NCBI GenBank assembly: GCA_020425695.1
Contig: JAGQRE010000032.1
Coordinates: 1-33,090 of the forward strand
Source of the DNA: Planctomycetota bacterium
GTDB taxonomy: Bacteria; Planctomycetota; UBA8742; UBA2392
Length of the DNA: 33,090 bases
Reading direction: 5' to 3'
In this document: in pieces, positions 6,374 to 13,989 of the stretch
How the letters are laid out: each line of letters starts with the position of its first letter
Numbering within the stretch: the first letter of the stretch is position 1
The notes under the pieces: model-generated
Seen by the model: the letters and a program-made list of their open reading frames with translations, nothing else
The model's database searches: none
What the model was told of the DNA's origin: nothing
Program-made: the position numbers and the translations under genes

Positions 6374-8168
6374 TTATCCGCCGGCGTTGATCCTTCTGGT
6401 CGGCGTCATCATTCTGCCCATGCTGAAGGGACGAACCCGCTGGGCCGTCGCGTTCGCGCTGCCGGTGCTGGCGCTGGCCGACGCGTGGGCCGCCATTGAA
6501 GTCGGTGCAAACAGCTTCGTGCCCTTCATGGGCATGACGCTGAACCCCGTTCATGTGCATGCCGCGACACCGGCATTCGCGACGGTGTTCGGCATCATGG
6601 TGCTTGGCGGTCTGTTGTACGCCCTGAACCAGAAACGCGAATCAGAGCTGCCCGCAGCCTGCCTGTATGCAGGCGGCGCAATGGGAGTGCTGTTCAGCGG
6701 CGACCTGATTTCCATGTTCATCTTCTGGGAAGTCATGACGCTCGGCAGCACGGTTCTGATTTGGCTCGGTCGCCGCAAAGACAGCTACGGTGCCGGTATG
6801 CGCTATTTCGGCATGCACGCCGCGGGCGGTGTACTGCTGCTGATAGGTATCATCATCGTTATCGCGCAGCGCATCCAGGCCGGCGACCCTGCACCGCTTG
6901 AGTTCCGCCACTTCGACTCCATGGTTCAGGGGTGGAGTACGCTGAGTTGGAGCTCAGCAGGCATGTGGCTGATTCTGCTGGGCATGTTGGTCAATGCGGG
7001 TGCCCCACCGTTCAGTTCCTGGATTCCGGATTCGTACCCGCAGGGCAGCTCAACAGGCACCGTCTTCCTGAGCGCGTTCACCACCAAGACGGCCGTGTTT
7101 ACTTTGCTGACGGCGTTCGCCGGTGTCGAGGTTGTGATCTACTTCGGGCTCTACATGGCGATCTATGGCGTCATCTACGGCATCCTTGAAAACGACATTC
7201 GACGCCTGCTGAGTTATTCGCTGGTTAACCAGGTCGGGTTCATGCTTGTGGGCATCGGTATCGGCACCCATTTGGCCATCGACGGCGCGACCGGGCACGC
7301 GTTTGCCCACATCATCTATAAAGCGCTGCTGTTTATGGGCGCAGGTAGCGTGCTGTTCGCCACCGGACGTACGAAAATGAACCAGTTGGGCGGATTGTAT
7401 AAATCCATGCCCGTGACCATGTGGTGCATGATTATCGGCGGTCTGGCGATTTCAGGTTTTCCGCTCACATCCGGGTTTACGTCCAAAAGCATGGTCGTGC
7501 AGGCCATCGTTGATGAATCCGCCCGTATGGCTGAGTTGGGGCAGTCGCATACTTACTTGATCGTTACCTGGTTCCTGTTTGAAGCGGCCACTGCCGGTGT
7601 TTTCATTGACGCCTGTGTCAAGCTGACGTGGTTCGTGTTCTTCCAGAAGGACTCCGGGCTGCGCCCGCCGGAAGTGCCCTGGAACATGAGGGCCGCCATG
7701 ATTGGCTTTGCGGCAATCTGTATCTTCCTCGGTATTTTCCCCGGGCCGCTGTATGCAATTCTGCCGTTCAAGGCCGAGGCTGCGGAGTACGCAAAAGTCA
7801 TCTACAGCGTTGACCACGTAATGATCATGGTCGGGATGCTGTTCTTCGCCGGACTGTCCTTCTTCGTATTGCTGCCTCTGATGAAGCGTACAGAAACCAT
7901 TACGCTGGATCTTGATTGGATCTGGCGTCGGTTCATACCGAAGTTCTGGCGTGACGTCGTCACACCGGTGCTGGACCAGTTGAACGCCGCCCAGAAGGCG
8001 GTACTAGAGTGGTTCCCCGGCAATGGCAACGAAAGCGACCTGCCGACGGTGGTGCGACGCAGGCTCCCCGGCTCATGGGCGGTCAGCGTGCCGGTGTTCA
8101 TGATCACGGCGATGCTGTTGATTTATCTGGTCGTGTACTTCTGGCTGTTACCGACGCAGGCGGCTTAA
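6360..8168 (+). CDS. Antiporter subunit D-like (NuoL/M/N family), third copy with Asn at the helix-7 Lys position
   Basis: A 602-residue member of the same family as the two upstream D-like subunits, with a C-terminal extension of about 100 residues carrying an extra terminal helix (SVPVFMITAMLLIYLVVYFW). The helix-5 Glu is present (MFIFWEVMTLGSTVLIW). The helix-7 region reads LGMLVNAGAPPFSSWIPDSYP: Asn stands where most homologues have Lys, and Ser where they have His before the WLP/WIP motif. The helix-8 segment FLSAFTTKTAVF keeps its Lys. I recall this Asn-containing subtype in other Mrp-like clusters. A GGAAGGA lies eight bases before ATG 6360; ATG 6366 is an alternative start. The TAA shares the TTAA palindrome with the convergent gene. 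Confidence 0.9.
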   Translation: MRMTDYPPALILLVGVIILPMLKGRTRWAVAFALPVLALADAWAAIEVGANSFVPFMGMTLNPVHVHAATPAFATVFGIMVLGGLLYALNQKRESELPAACLYAGGAMGVLFSGDLISMFIFWEVMTLGSTVLIWLGRRKDSYGAGMRYFGMHAAGGVLLLIGIIIVIAQRIQAGDPAPLEFRHFDSMVQGWSTLSWSSAGMWLILLGMLVNAGAPPFSSWIPDSYPQGSSTGTVFLSAFTTKTAVFTLLTAFAGVEVVIYFGLYMAIYGVIYGILENDIRRLLSYSLVNQVGFMLVGIGIGTHLAIDGATGHAFAHIIYKALLFMGAGSVLFATGRTKMNQLGGLYKSMPVTMWCMIIGGLAISGFPLTSGFTSKSMVVQAIVDESARMAELGQSHTYLIVTWFLFEAATAGVFIDACVKLTWFVFFQKDSGLRPPEVPWNMRAAMIGFAAICIFLGIFPGPLYAILPFKAEAAEYAKVIYSVDHVMIMVGMLFFAGLSFFVLLPLMKRTETITLDLDWIWRRFIPKFWRDVVTPVLDQLNAAQKAVLEWFPGNGNESDLPTVVRRRLPGSWAVSVPVFMITAMLLIYLVVYFWLLPTQAA

Positions 8169-8842
8169 GGCTTTGCAGGCTCAGCCTCTTCATGCATCTC
8201 AGCCTTGGCTTCAAGAGATACGCGGCGAATTCGTGCAGCGGCATAGGCCAGAATGATCGCACCGAAAGCCATCAGGTAGTTCAGCTCACGAGTGTGCCAC
8301 TCAACCATGCGGCTGCTGCCATCGCTGAACTGCGGACTGGACGGGCGCGTTAACCCAACCGGCGCCGGAGCATCGATCGAGCCTGTGTCGTGACTCAGGA
8401 AGCCCTGCGCCGCTACGCCACTCGGGATAAGCAGCAGCAGCGACGTGATCAACATCGCCGCGCCGAACAGTCCCAAGGCGCTAAGGATACTGCCGGTTCG
8501 CCGCCAGCCGGGGTTCTCTGTGCGCTTGAGTCGACGCCCAAACGAGAACACCTCGAGCCCGGCCCAACCCGCCAAGAGAATGCCGACGTATCCGCCCCAG
8601 CCGTGGATCAGCCCTATGACGCCTTTCATGGACACGACAGCGTTCATCACAGTCGCTTCAAACCCGCGAACGCCGGTTCTGTACAACGGACTATCGTAAA
8701 GCAGCGTGATGCTCGCGATGCCGCTTAGCCCCATCAGGAACAACAAACCGAAACACAGCCCACAGGCCCACTGGGCACGGGACGCCTTGCGCCGGATAAC
8801 GGCATTTAAAGGCTGCTTGGCTTCGGCTGGTTCATCGGGCAT
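8165..8842 (-). CDS. Four-helix membrane protein of unknown function
   Basis: A 225-residue protein with four predicted transmembrane helices (about residues 26-48, 78-98, 120-142 and 190-208). Two His lie near helix ends (GLIHGWGGYVGI and EWHTRELNYLMAFG), which faintly recalls heme-binding b-type cytochrome folds, but helix 1 has no His and I cannot assign a family. A long extracytoplasmic segment (about 145-185) precedes helix 4. The stop lies inside a TTAA that also ends the antiporter operon, so the two transcripts converge with a four-base overlap and no space for a terminator. It follows the L,D-transpeptidase gene by 95 bases in the same direction and may belong to that transcription unit. 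Confidence 0.75.
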   Translation of the reverse strand: MPDEPAEAKQPLNAVIRRKASRAQWACGLCFGLLFLMGLSGIASITLLYDSPLYRTGVRGFEATVMNAVVSMKGVIGLIHGWGGYVGILLAGWAGLEVFSFGRRLKRTENPGWRRTGSILSALGLFGAAMLITSLLLLIPSGVAAQGFLSHDTGSIDAPAPVGLTRPSSPQFSDGSSRMVEWHTRELNYLMAFGAIILAYAAARIRRVSLEAKAEMHEEAEPAKP

Positions 8843-8937
8843 TCAGGCATGTTCTCAGTTTGAAACGGTGAATACAACGCCCCGGAATTGAAGCGAGGCG
8901 ACCCGATGGCCGCCCCGCCTACATTGCTTGCCAAAAC

Positions 8938-9894
8938 TTAGCGTTCCTGCACGACTACTCGTGTGCCCTCCGGAACGATGTCGTAGATTTCCTCAATGTC
9001 TGCATTCTTCATGCGGACGCAACCCTTGCTGCATTCGCCCGGGATTAAGTCTTCTTCTTCCGCACGGCAGCCGTGGATGCCGTAGCCCTTGAGCCCCTCT
9101 TCGCTGTGCATGCCCAACCAGCGCGAACCAAGTCGGTGCTCTGCGTGGCCATATGGGTAAGCCCCGTCTGCCGGCTTCGGAATACGGTTCTTGACCGTGA
9201 ACTCGCCCAGCGGCGTGCAGCCGTCGACACCCAGGCCGACTTCGTAACGCTGGATGAATGCGCCATCAAGCAGCAGGTCCATGACGAACTTCTGCTTGCG
9301 AACAACGAGGTCAAACTTCCCGCCCAGGATGTTCAGCTTCTGGCCGACATCAATGCGTGTGGTGGTCATACCATTCAGGCGTTGAATCATTTCCCATGTT
9401 GTGCCGTGGGCACGGGCAATCTTGCCGAGGGTGTCGCCGCTCTTGACCGTGTACACCTTAAGATCACCGTTTTCGTTGGTGCTCAGGAATATCTTGCTGT
9501 TGATGTCTCGCAGAGCCTTCAAGGCTTTGGCTTCGTCTTCGTCGTCCAGATTATTGTCCAGCGCCTGCGTCAGCAGAACACGTGACTCACGAAGGCGGCC
9601 TTCTTCATGAAGTGTCAGTCCGTTCACAAGGTCCACGTCGACGGCTGGTTCGATTGTCTCGGGCACTGCATCACCAGTCCCGACAACAACGGTGTCGGTC
9701 GGTGTCTCTTCGGTTGTTGCAGGTGACTCCACAGCCGCTTCGGTCTCTTGCTCAATGACGGGCGTGGTGTTGGCTTCGGCCACGGGCGTGGGTTCGGTAT
9801 CAGCCGACTTCTGGACGTTTGTGGTGTTCAAGCCGGTCAGGCTGCAAGCTGCCAGCAGACCAGTGAAAACCAGGGAGAATAGGACCTTCTTCAT
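8938..9894 (-). CDS. LysM plus L,D-transpeptidase (YkuD) lipoprotein
   Basis: A 318-residue predicted lipoprotein. The signal peptide MKKVLFSLVFTGLLAAC ends in a lipobox (LAAC, Cys17), and a Thr/Glu/Pro-rich linker and an alpha-helical stretch follow. A LysM domain lies at about 148-190 (YTVKSGDTLGKIARAHGTTW), and a YkuD L,D-transpeptidase catalytic domain at about 198-318. The catalytic region reads GIHGCRAEEED, then CSKGCVRM with the nucleophilic Cys, matching the HGT...SxGCIRM family pattern but with Cys after HG. Such enzymes make 3-3 peptidoglycan crosslinks or attach proteins to peptidoglycan. GGAG precedes the ATG by seven bases. The gene lies 24 bases after a paralogue, so they are probably co-transcribed. 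Confidence 0.9.
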   Translation of the reverse strand: MKKVLFSLVFTGLLAACSLTGLNTTNVQKSADTEPTPVAEANTTPVIEQETEAAVESPATTEETPTDTVVVGTGDAVPETIEPAVDVDLVNGLTLHEEGRLRESRVLLTQALDNNLDDEDEAKALKALRDINSKIFLSTNENGDLKVYTVKSGDTLGKIARAHGTTWEMIQRLNGMTTTRIDVGQKLNILGGKFDLVVRKQKFVMDLLLDGAFIQRYEVGLGVDGCTPLGEFTVKNRIPKPADGAYPYGHAEHRLGSRWLGMHSEEGLKGYGIHGCRAEEEDLIPGECSKGCVRMKNADIEEIYDIVPEGTRVVVQER

Positions 9895-9918
9895 GACGGA
9901 GCTCCGTGTTGGTGTTGG

Positions 9919-10878
9919 TTATGCCTTGATCTCAACTTTGTTTCCGATGCGGACGATATCGTAAATCTCAAGCACGTCGTCATCGGTCATGCGGATGCAT
10001 CCGGCGCTTGTCATGCCGGGGATGCTGTCGGGGTATTGTGTCCCGTGCAGACCGAAGCCAGTTCGGTTGTCGGCGTAGGTATCAAGCCCGATCCAGCGAA
10101 GCTTCATTTCGCCGCGAGGGTCATTGGAGCCACGCGCCGACTTCTCGGGGTCAATCGTCATGCTGGCTACGCTGGTAGTACCCACCGGTGTGTTGTTGTT
10201 GCGCCCATGGGCTATGATGTATTGGCGCACCAGATTCTTTCCGAAATAGACGCTGCAAGTGAAGTCGCGTTTGCGAATGATGACGCTGGGGTCACCTTTC
10301 GGGACCTTGAGGTTGTCATTGAGGTGCAACATGGATGCGCCGCGGGGGCGGTTGTTCAGGTCGTACAACAGATTCGTGCTTATGTGGTGACGGCTGGCGA
10401 TCTTGTCGTAACTGTCACCGGACTTCACGACATAGTTGTCGCAGAACTCGTTGTGCGCGGCACTCAGAAACAGTTCATCCGTGATGCTGTGGAAAAGCTC
10501 AATCGCGCGGCTGCGTTCTTCAAGCGGCAGCGGGTTTTCAAGCAGCGTCGCCAGTCGGGCGTAGCCGTCGCGCAGCGCCTTTTCGCGCTCCTGATCGGTC
10601 GTGCTCTGGATGCCGATGCTGATGTCCTGCAGCATACTTTCGATGCCAGCCAAAGACTGGGACTCGCCACCGGTCTGCTCGCCGACTTCAGGGGCTTCGT
10701 CACCCATGCCCGGGATCAGATCAGAGATCGACGCTTCCTTCGCGTCGCTTCCGCTGTCGCCGCCGATGACGTACCAACCGCCGGCCAGCCCTGCGATAAC
10801 GATCGCAGCGATGATGACCAGAAACCCTTTACCGCCGGATTTCTTGCCGCGTCTGCTTTTGTTTCTGCGTGATGCCAT
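9919..10878 (-). CDS. LysM plus L,D-transpeptidase (YkuD), membrane-anchored
   Basis: A 319-residue protein with a basic N-terminus (SRRNKSRRGKKSGGKG), one transmembrane anchor (about 19-40), a linker and a helical region. A LysM domain (NYVVKSGDSYDKIASRHHIS) begins at about residue 148, and the C-terminal YkuD domain ends in GLHGTQYPDSIPG and TSAGCIRMTDDDV, which hold the catalytic His and Cys. It has the same domain order as the next gene, but is held by a helix instead of a lipid anchor. AGAGG stands seven bases before the ATG. It probably works in the periplasm on peptidoglycan crosslinks. Confidence 0.9.
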   Translation of the reverse strand: MASRRNKSRRGKKSGGKGFLVIIAAIVIAGLAGGWYVIGGDSGSDAKEASISDLIPGMGDEAPEVGEQTGGESQSLAGIESMLQDISIGIQSTTDQEREKALRDGYARLATLLENPLPLEERSRAIELFHSITDELFLSAAHNEFCDNYVVKSGDSYDKIASRHHISTNLLYDLNNRPRGASMLHLNDNLKVPKGDPSVIIRKRDFTCSVYFGKNLVRQYIIAHGRNNNTPVGTTSVASMTIDPEKSARGSNDPRGEMKLRWIGLDTYADNRTGFGLHGTQYPDSIPGMTSAGCIRMTDDDVLEIYDIVRIGNKVEIKA

Positions 10879-10903
10879 GGGTGAACCTCTTTTCTGATTC
10901 CGA

Positions 10904-10948
10904 ATGCCGTGGCGCGCGAAGGTGGCGCGCCATGTCTGTGTTCGGCAT
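10904..10948. other. Nested hairpin between comF and the L,D-transpeptidase genes
   Basis: An inner stem of eight base pairs (TGGCGCGC 10910-10917 with GCGCGCCA 10925-10932, seven-base loop) sits inside an outer six-pair stem (ATGCCG 10904-10909 with CGGCAT 10943-10948). It lies in the 101-base gap between comF and the next gene on the - strand. There is no U-tract, so it may be a processing or attenuation structure rather than a terminator. Confidence 0.45.
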
Positions 10949-10979
10949 GGATGGATTCAGGAATTGAGGAAATCCCGAC

Positions 10980-11738
10980 TCAGGCGTCTGCACCGAGGGT
11001 CGCGCGGGCGCATACAGCGCCGTAAACCGCCTTGGCTCCGGCCTTCTTGAGCGTTCGCGCCGCCGCGCCAATAGTTGCACCTGTGGTCATCACGTCGTCC
11101 ACAAGCAGCACAAGCTTTCCTTCAATATCAGACGTTCGCCCAGCTTGCACCTCGAAGGCATTGGCTACATTGCCCTTCCGCTGGGCTGCTGAGAGCTTGG
11201 CTTGCCGCTGAGTATTGGCAGTGCGCTTCAACAGGTTGTCCAGCACCGGCTTTTCAAGCGCTTTGGCAACCGGTGAAGCAATCAGGGCTGCCTGGTTGTA
11301 ACCACGATGAAAACGACGAAACACATGAAGCGGCATCGGGATCACGACGTCCAACTTCTGGTGCAAACCGCGATCGAACACAAGCTGAGCCAACCAAGCG
11401 CCGAGAATCATCGCCAAGCGTTGCTCGCCGCCGAACTTGAGCGCGAGACACATCTCTTTCAGCACGCCGCTGTAGTCCCCCACCGCGACAATTTCTCGGG
11501 TGCCGAATCCGGCTCGATACTCGCGACAACTGAGACACTCCTTGATCGTGCCGACACCCGCACCCTGCGGCGCACCACAACGCGTGCAGTAGTCCGCACC
11601 TGCGATCTCGACTTCGCGCAGAACTTCCGGTGCAATCGGCCCCACATCTTCGGCCAACAGTGGACGACCGCTAACCGCGCAGTGACGGGGCAGCAGCAGA
11701 TCAAGCAGACCACCAGCCAGATCTTTCAGCGGTTTCAC
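10980..11738 (-). CDS. comF: ComF family phosphoribosyltransferase-like protein
   Basis: A 252-residue member of the ComF family, which assists DNA uptake or recombination of transformed DNA in several bacteria. The N-terminal zinc-ribbon region is visible as YCTRCG (about 50-55) and CLSCREYRAGF (about 69-79). The C-terminal type I phosphoribosyltransferase fold has the PRPP-loop motif VLLVDDVMTTGAT at about residues 208-220. The segment FHRGYNQAALIASPVAKAL is typical of the family. The start is GTG 11738 with GAGG seven bases upstream. The gene lies 34 bases downstream of the NUDIX gene and is probably in the same operon. No other competence gene is visible, so a DNA-uptake role is family knowledge only. 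Confidence 0.9.
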   Translation of the reverse strand: MKPLKDLAGGLLDLLLPRHCAVSGRPLLAEDVGPIAPEVLREVEIAGADYCTRCGAPQGAGVGTIKECLSCREYRAGFGTREIVAVGDYSGVLKEMCLALKFGGEQRLAMILGAWLAQLVFDRGLHQKLDVVIPMPLHVFRRFHRGYNQAALIASPVAKALEKPVLDNLLKRTANTQRQAKLSAAQRKGNVANAFEVQAGRTSDIEGKLVLLVDDVMTTGATIGAAARTLKKAGAKAVYGAVCARATLGADA

Positions 11739-11772
11739 GACAGGACCTCAGTAGTCGGCGCGGAAAAATCAG

Positions 11773-12279
11773 CTATGCATCGCCGAGGTAGTTGTTGTGT
11801 GGCTTGAAACCACTTGCGACGTCATCCGCGAGCCTGCCTGCAAGTGCCTTCGGAAAGAAGTTCCGTTGCTTCAACTCCTCGATCGGCGCCCAGTCGTGGC
11901 CCGTGCAGAAGTTGTCGAGGGCATGTCCCATGTGTATCTCGCCTTCGCGTTTGCAACGAAAGAAGATCTCAAGCTGATGCGTGTCTTCCGTGATGCCACC
12001 GTGCATAACCTTTGCTGTGCGCCCCAGAAGCTCGCGCACATAAACGATATCCCCTGGCGTGACACCAATGCCGAGTTCTTCATGAACTTCGCGACGCAAA
12101 CCTTCGCCAAGGGTTTCCTGCTTGTGAATGCCACCGCCCGGTGTGACGCACCAGAAACCGTGGTCATCCCGATAGTTCATCACAAGCAAGCGACCGTCCT
12201 CGATAATCAGGGCGCGTGCCGCTACGCGAATCGCACCGGGAATGCTGTCGTGATGGATATCTACGGGGGAGTTGCTCAT
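11773..12279 (-). CDS. NUDIX hydrolase
   Basis: A 168-residue cytosolic NUDIX-fold protein. The Nudix box is intact: GGIHKQE at about residues 50-56, then REVHEELGI at about 64-72, fitting GX5EX7REUXEEXGU. The family cleaves nucleoside diphosphates linked to another group; the substrate cannot be told from the sequence. The start ATG 12279 overlaps the stop of the upstream permease gene by four bases (ATGA), so translation is likely coupled. comF follows 34 bases downstream. Confidence 0.9.
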   Translation of the reverse strand: MSNSPVDIHHDSIPGAIRVAARALIIEDGRLLVMNYRDDHGFWCVTPGGGIHKQETLGEGLRREVHEELGIGVTPGDIVYVRELLGRTAKVMHGGITEDTHQLEIFFRCKREGEIHMGHALDNFCTGHDWAPIEELKQRNFFPKALAGRLADDVASGFKPHNNYLGDA

Positions 12280-13892
12280 GTCTCGGACGTGCGTTTCTTA
12301 TTTTCGGCCGCCAGGGACTTAAAGTACGGAAGCAGGAACTCACGTCCAAGGGTTTTGGCGATCGCTGTCAGAGGCACAGCAAGCAGAGCCCCGAACAGCC
12401 CCAGCAGCGAGAACATTACGAAAACGCCAACAAGAATCGTAACCGGGTGCAATTCAACAGCGTCACCGAGCAACTTGGGCGTAAGCACGAATTGTTCCAA
12501 CGCCTGGATTGAGTGAAAGCATACCGTGACGCCGATCAATGTCCCCCAGCCGGCCTCGGGGTCAATACCAATCAACACCAACGCGGGGACCCAACTCAGC
12601 ACCATGGCCGCATACGGTACAAGTACGCCGAAGCCGCCCAGCAGCCCGAGAAGAACCGCATACTTCACGCCAAATATCAGGTAGGTGGCTGTCGTGAGCA
12701 CGGTAATGATCATCACGATCACGATGCGTCCTCTGAAGAACGCCTTCAGCATTGCGTCAATCTCGCCCAGGATTCGAACAATTCGCTCGCGGTGATTTCC
12801 GGGCAGGTACTGGCGCCCTCGTTCAACGACTTTCTCCCAGCCGACCATGAAGTACCACGTGTAGATCGGCACCAGCACAACAAACAGCAACAGCGTGAAG
12901 AACGAAACAAGCGACGTACTCACAATCGAATACATGCCCTCAGCAGCCTTGGTTGTCGCAGGCGCAAGCGTTCGGCCATCCTCCGTGGGCGCGGTCGCCC
13001 CAAACCGCACAAACCACTCTTCGGGGGTTACCTTGGCGTCTTTATCGCGGTCGAGACGGGCGAACTCGCTGGCTGTCACTTCATCTCGCGTGATGACCAT
13101 GTCGCCGTTCTTGTCTACGCGCTGAAAGTTCGACAACAAGTCCGACCTGGCCGTTGCCATGTCTGCCCGCGCGCTTGCGGCAGCCGGCGGCTCGGCCGTG
13201 CTGTCCGACGGCGCCAGTTTCTCGATGGCGATGTCGATGACTCGCCCGAAAGGGTCTTCCTTGGGGTCCAGATGCACGCTGTCCGGCGTGCTTTCGTTCC
13301 ACGACGCAATCCACTCGTCCTGATTACTCCTGAAGTCTTCAAGCAATGCGCTGGCTTGTTGGTTCATGCTTTGGACGTCACGAACAATACTGGCAACAAA
13401 CCAACTGCCTACGGCCGCGCTCACCGCTATGAACCCAATGAAAATCAGCAGCACCGCCCGGGTGCGGCTGACTCCCTTCTTCTCAAGACGGACGACGAGA
13501 GGGTTAAGGATGTAGGCAATGGCGATGGCAACCAGCAGCGGAACAAAGATCGAGGACAGATAGTAACCCAGAAGCAACGCGCCGATGACAGCCGCAAGCA
13601 CAATCAGCCACTGCACGTTTCGGATTCGAAGAAGCTGAGAGTAGTCGGCGCGCAACGCGTTTTTCAGTGTCGCCGGCAGCATCACCGTGTCGCGTGAATC
13701 AGAGACTTTGGCAGTGGGGCGCTTGTCCGGTTCCGGCTTCGCCGCCCCTAAATCAGTACTCGCTGCAGGCTGAGGTTTCTGGTCGGGTTTCGCGGGCGTT
13801 TTCTTTGCGGGCGTAGATGCCTTAGCACCACCCTTCTTGGCGTGGTTGCTCGCGTTGCCGCCGCTGCCCTTCTTCTTTTTCTTCTTCGCCAT
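12276..13892 (-). CDS. AI-2E family permease with inserted EF-hand pair
   Basis: A 538-residue membrane protein of the AI-2E/PerM superfamily (TqsA, YdiK, YhhQ-like permeases). A Lys-rich, low-complexity cytosolic N-terminus (about 1-80, opening MAKKKKKKGSGG) precedes about eight helices. The family core appears as PLLVAIAIAYILNPLVVRLEKKG and, near the end, HPVTILVGVFVMFSLLGLFGALLAVPLTA. The loop after helix 3 contains an insertion with two EF-hand-like calcium loops, DKNGDMVITRDE (about 260-271) and DRDKDAKVTPEE (about 281-292). ATG 13892 is preferred over one 48 bases upstream because the Lys-rich start is more natural, but no clear Shine-Dalgarno decides this. It heads the run with NUDIX and comF. 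The substrate is unknown. Confidence 0.88.
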   Translation of the reverse strand: MAKKKKKKGSGGNASNHAKKGGAKASTPAKKTPAKPDQKPQPAASTDLGAAKPEPDKRPTAKVSDSRDTVMLPATLKNALRADYSQLLRIRNVQWLIVLAAVIGALLLGYYLSSIFVPLLVAIAIAYILNPLVVRLEKKGVSRTRAVLLIFIGFIAVSAAVGSWFVASIVRDVQSMNQQASALLEDFRSNQDEWIASWNESTPDSVHLDPKEDPFGRVIDIAIEKLAPSDSTAEPPAAASARADMATARSDLLSNFQRVDKNGDMVITRDEVTASEFARLDRDKDAKVTPEEWFVRFGATAPTEDGRTLAPATTKAAEGMYSIVSTSLVSFFTLLLFVVLVPIYTWYFMVGWEKVVERGRQYLPGNHRERIVRILGEIDAMLKAFFRGRIVIVMIITVLTTATYLIFGVKYAVLLGLLGGFGVLVPYAAMVLSWVPALVLIGIDPEAGWGTLIGVTVCFHSIQALEQFVLTPKLLGDAVELHPVTILVGVFVMFSLLGLFGALLAVPLTAIAKTLGREFLLPYFKSLAAENKKRTSET

Positions 13893-13945
13893 GAGTGTGT
13901 CAGATTCTAGGGCGGCAACCCCGACAGGCAATGGGCGCAAATGAA

Positions 13946-13971
13946 AAGAGGCGACCCGAAGGTCGCCTCTT
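13946..13971 (-). terminator. Rho-independent terminator with UUCG tetraloop
   Basis: An 11-pair perfect stem closes a four-base loop that, read on the - strand, is a cUUCGg tetraloop (AAGAGGCGACC-TTCG-GGTCGCCTCTT), followed by TTCAT. It lies 18 bases beyond the stop of the prenyltransferase-fold gene, before the permease gene, and should end that transcript. Confidence 0.8.
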
Positions 13972-13989
13972 CTGTATGGCTTTCTCTAT

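Noticed and set aside
8165..8842. Cytochrome b-type assignment for the four-helix protein
   Set aside because: Only two His are placed suggestively and the first helix lacks the usual heme ligand; function left open.
10036..10872. 278-residue frame antisense to the L,D-transpeptidase
   Set aside because: Same cause; the - strand has a complete LysM and YkuD domain with catalytic residues.
12513..13697. 394-residue open frame antisense to the AI-2E permease
   Set aside because: It is the mirror of a GC-biased coding strand, with low-complexity Arg/His/Gln text and no domain; the permease on the - strand is clearly real.
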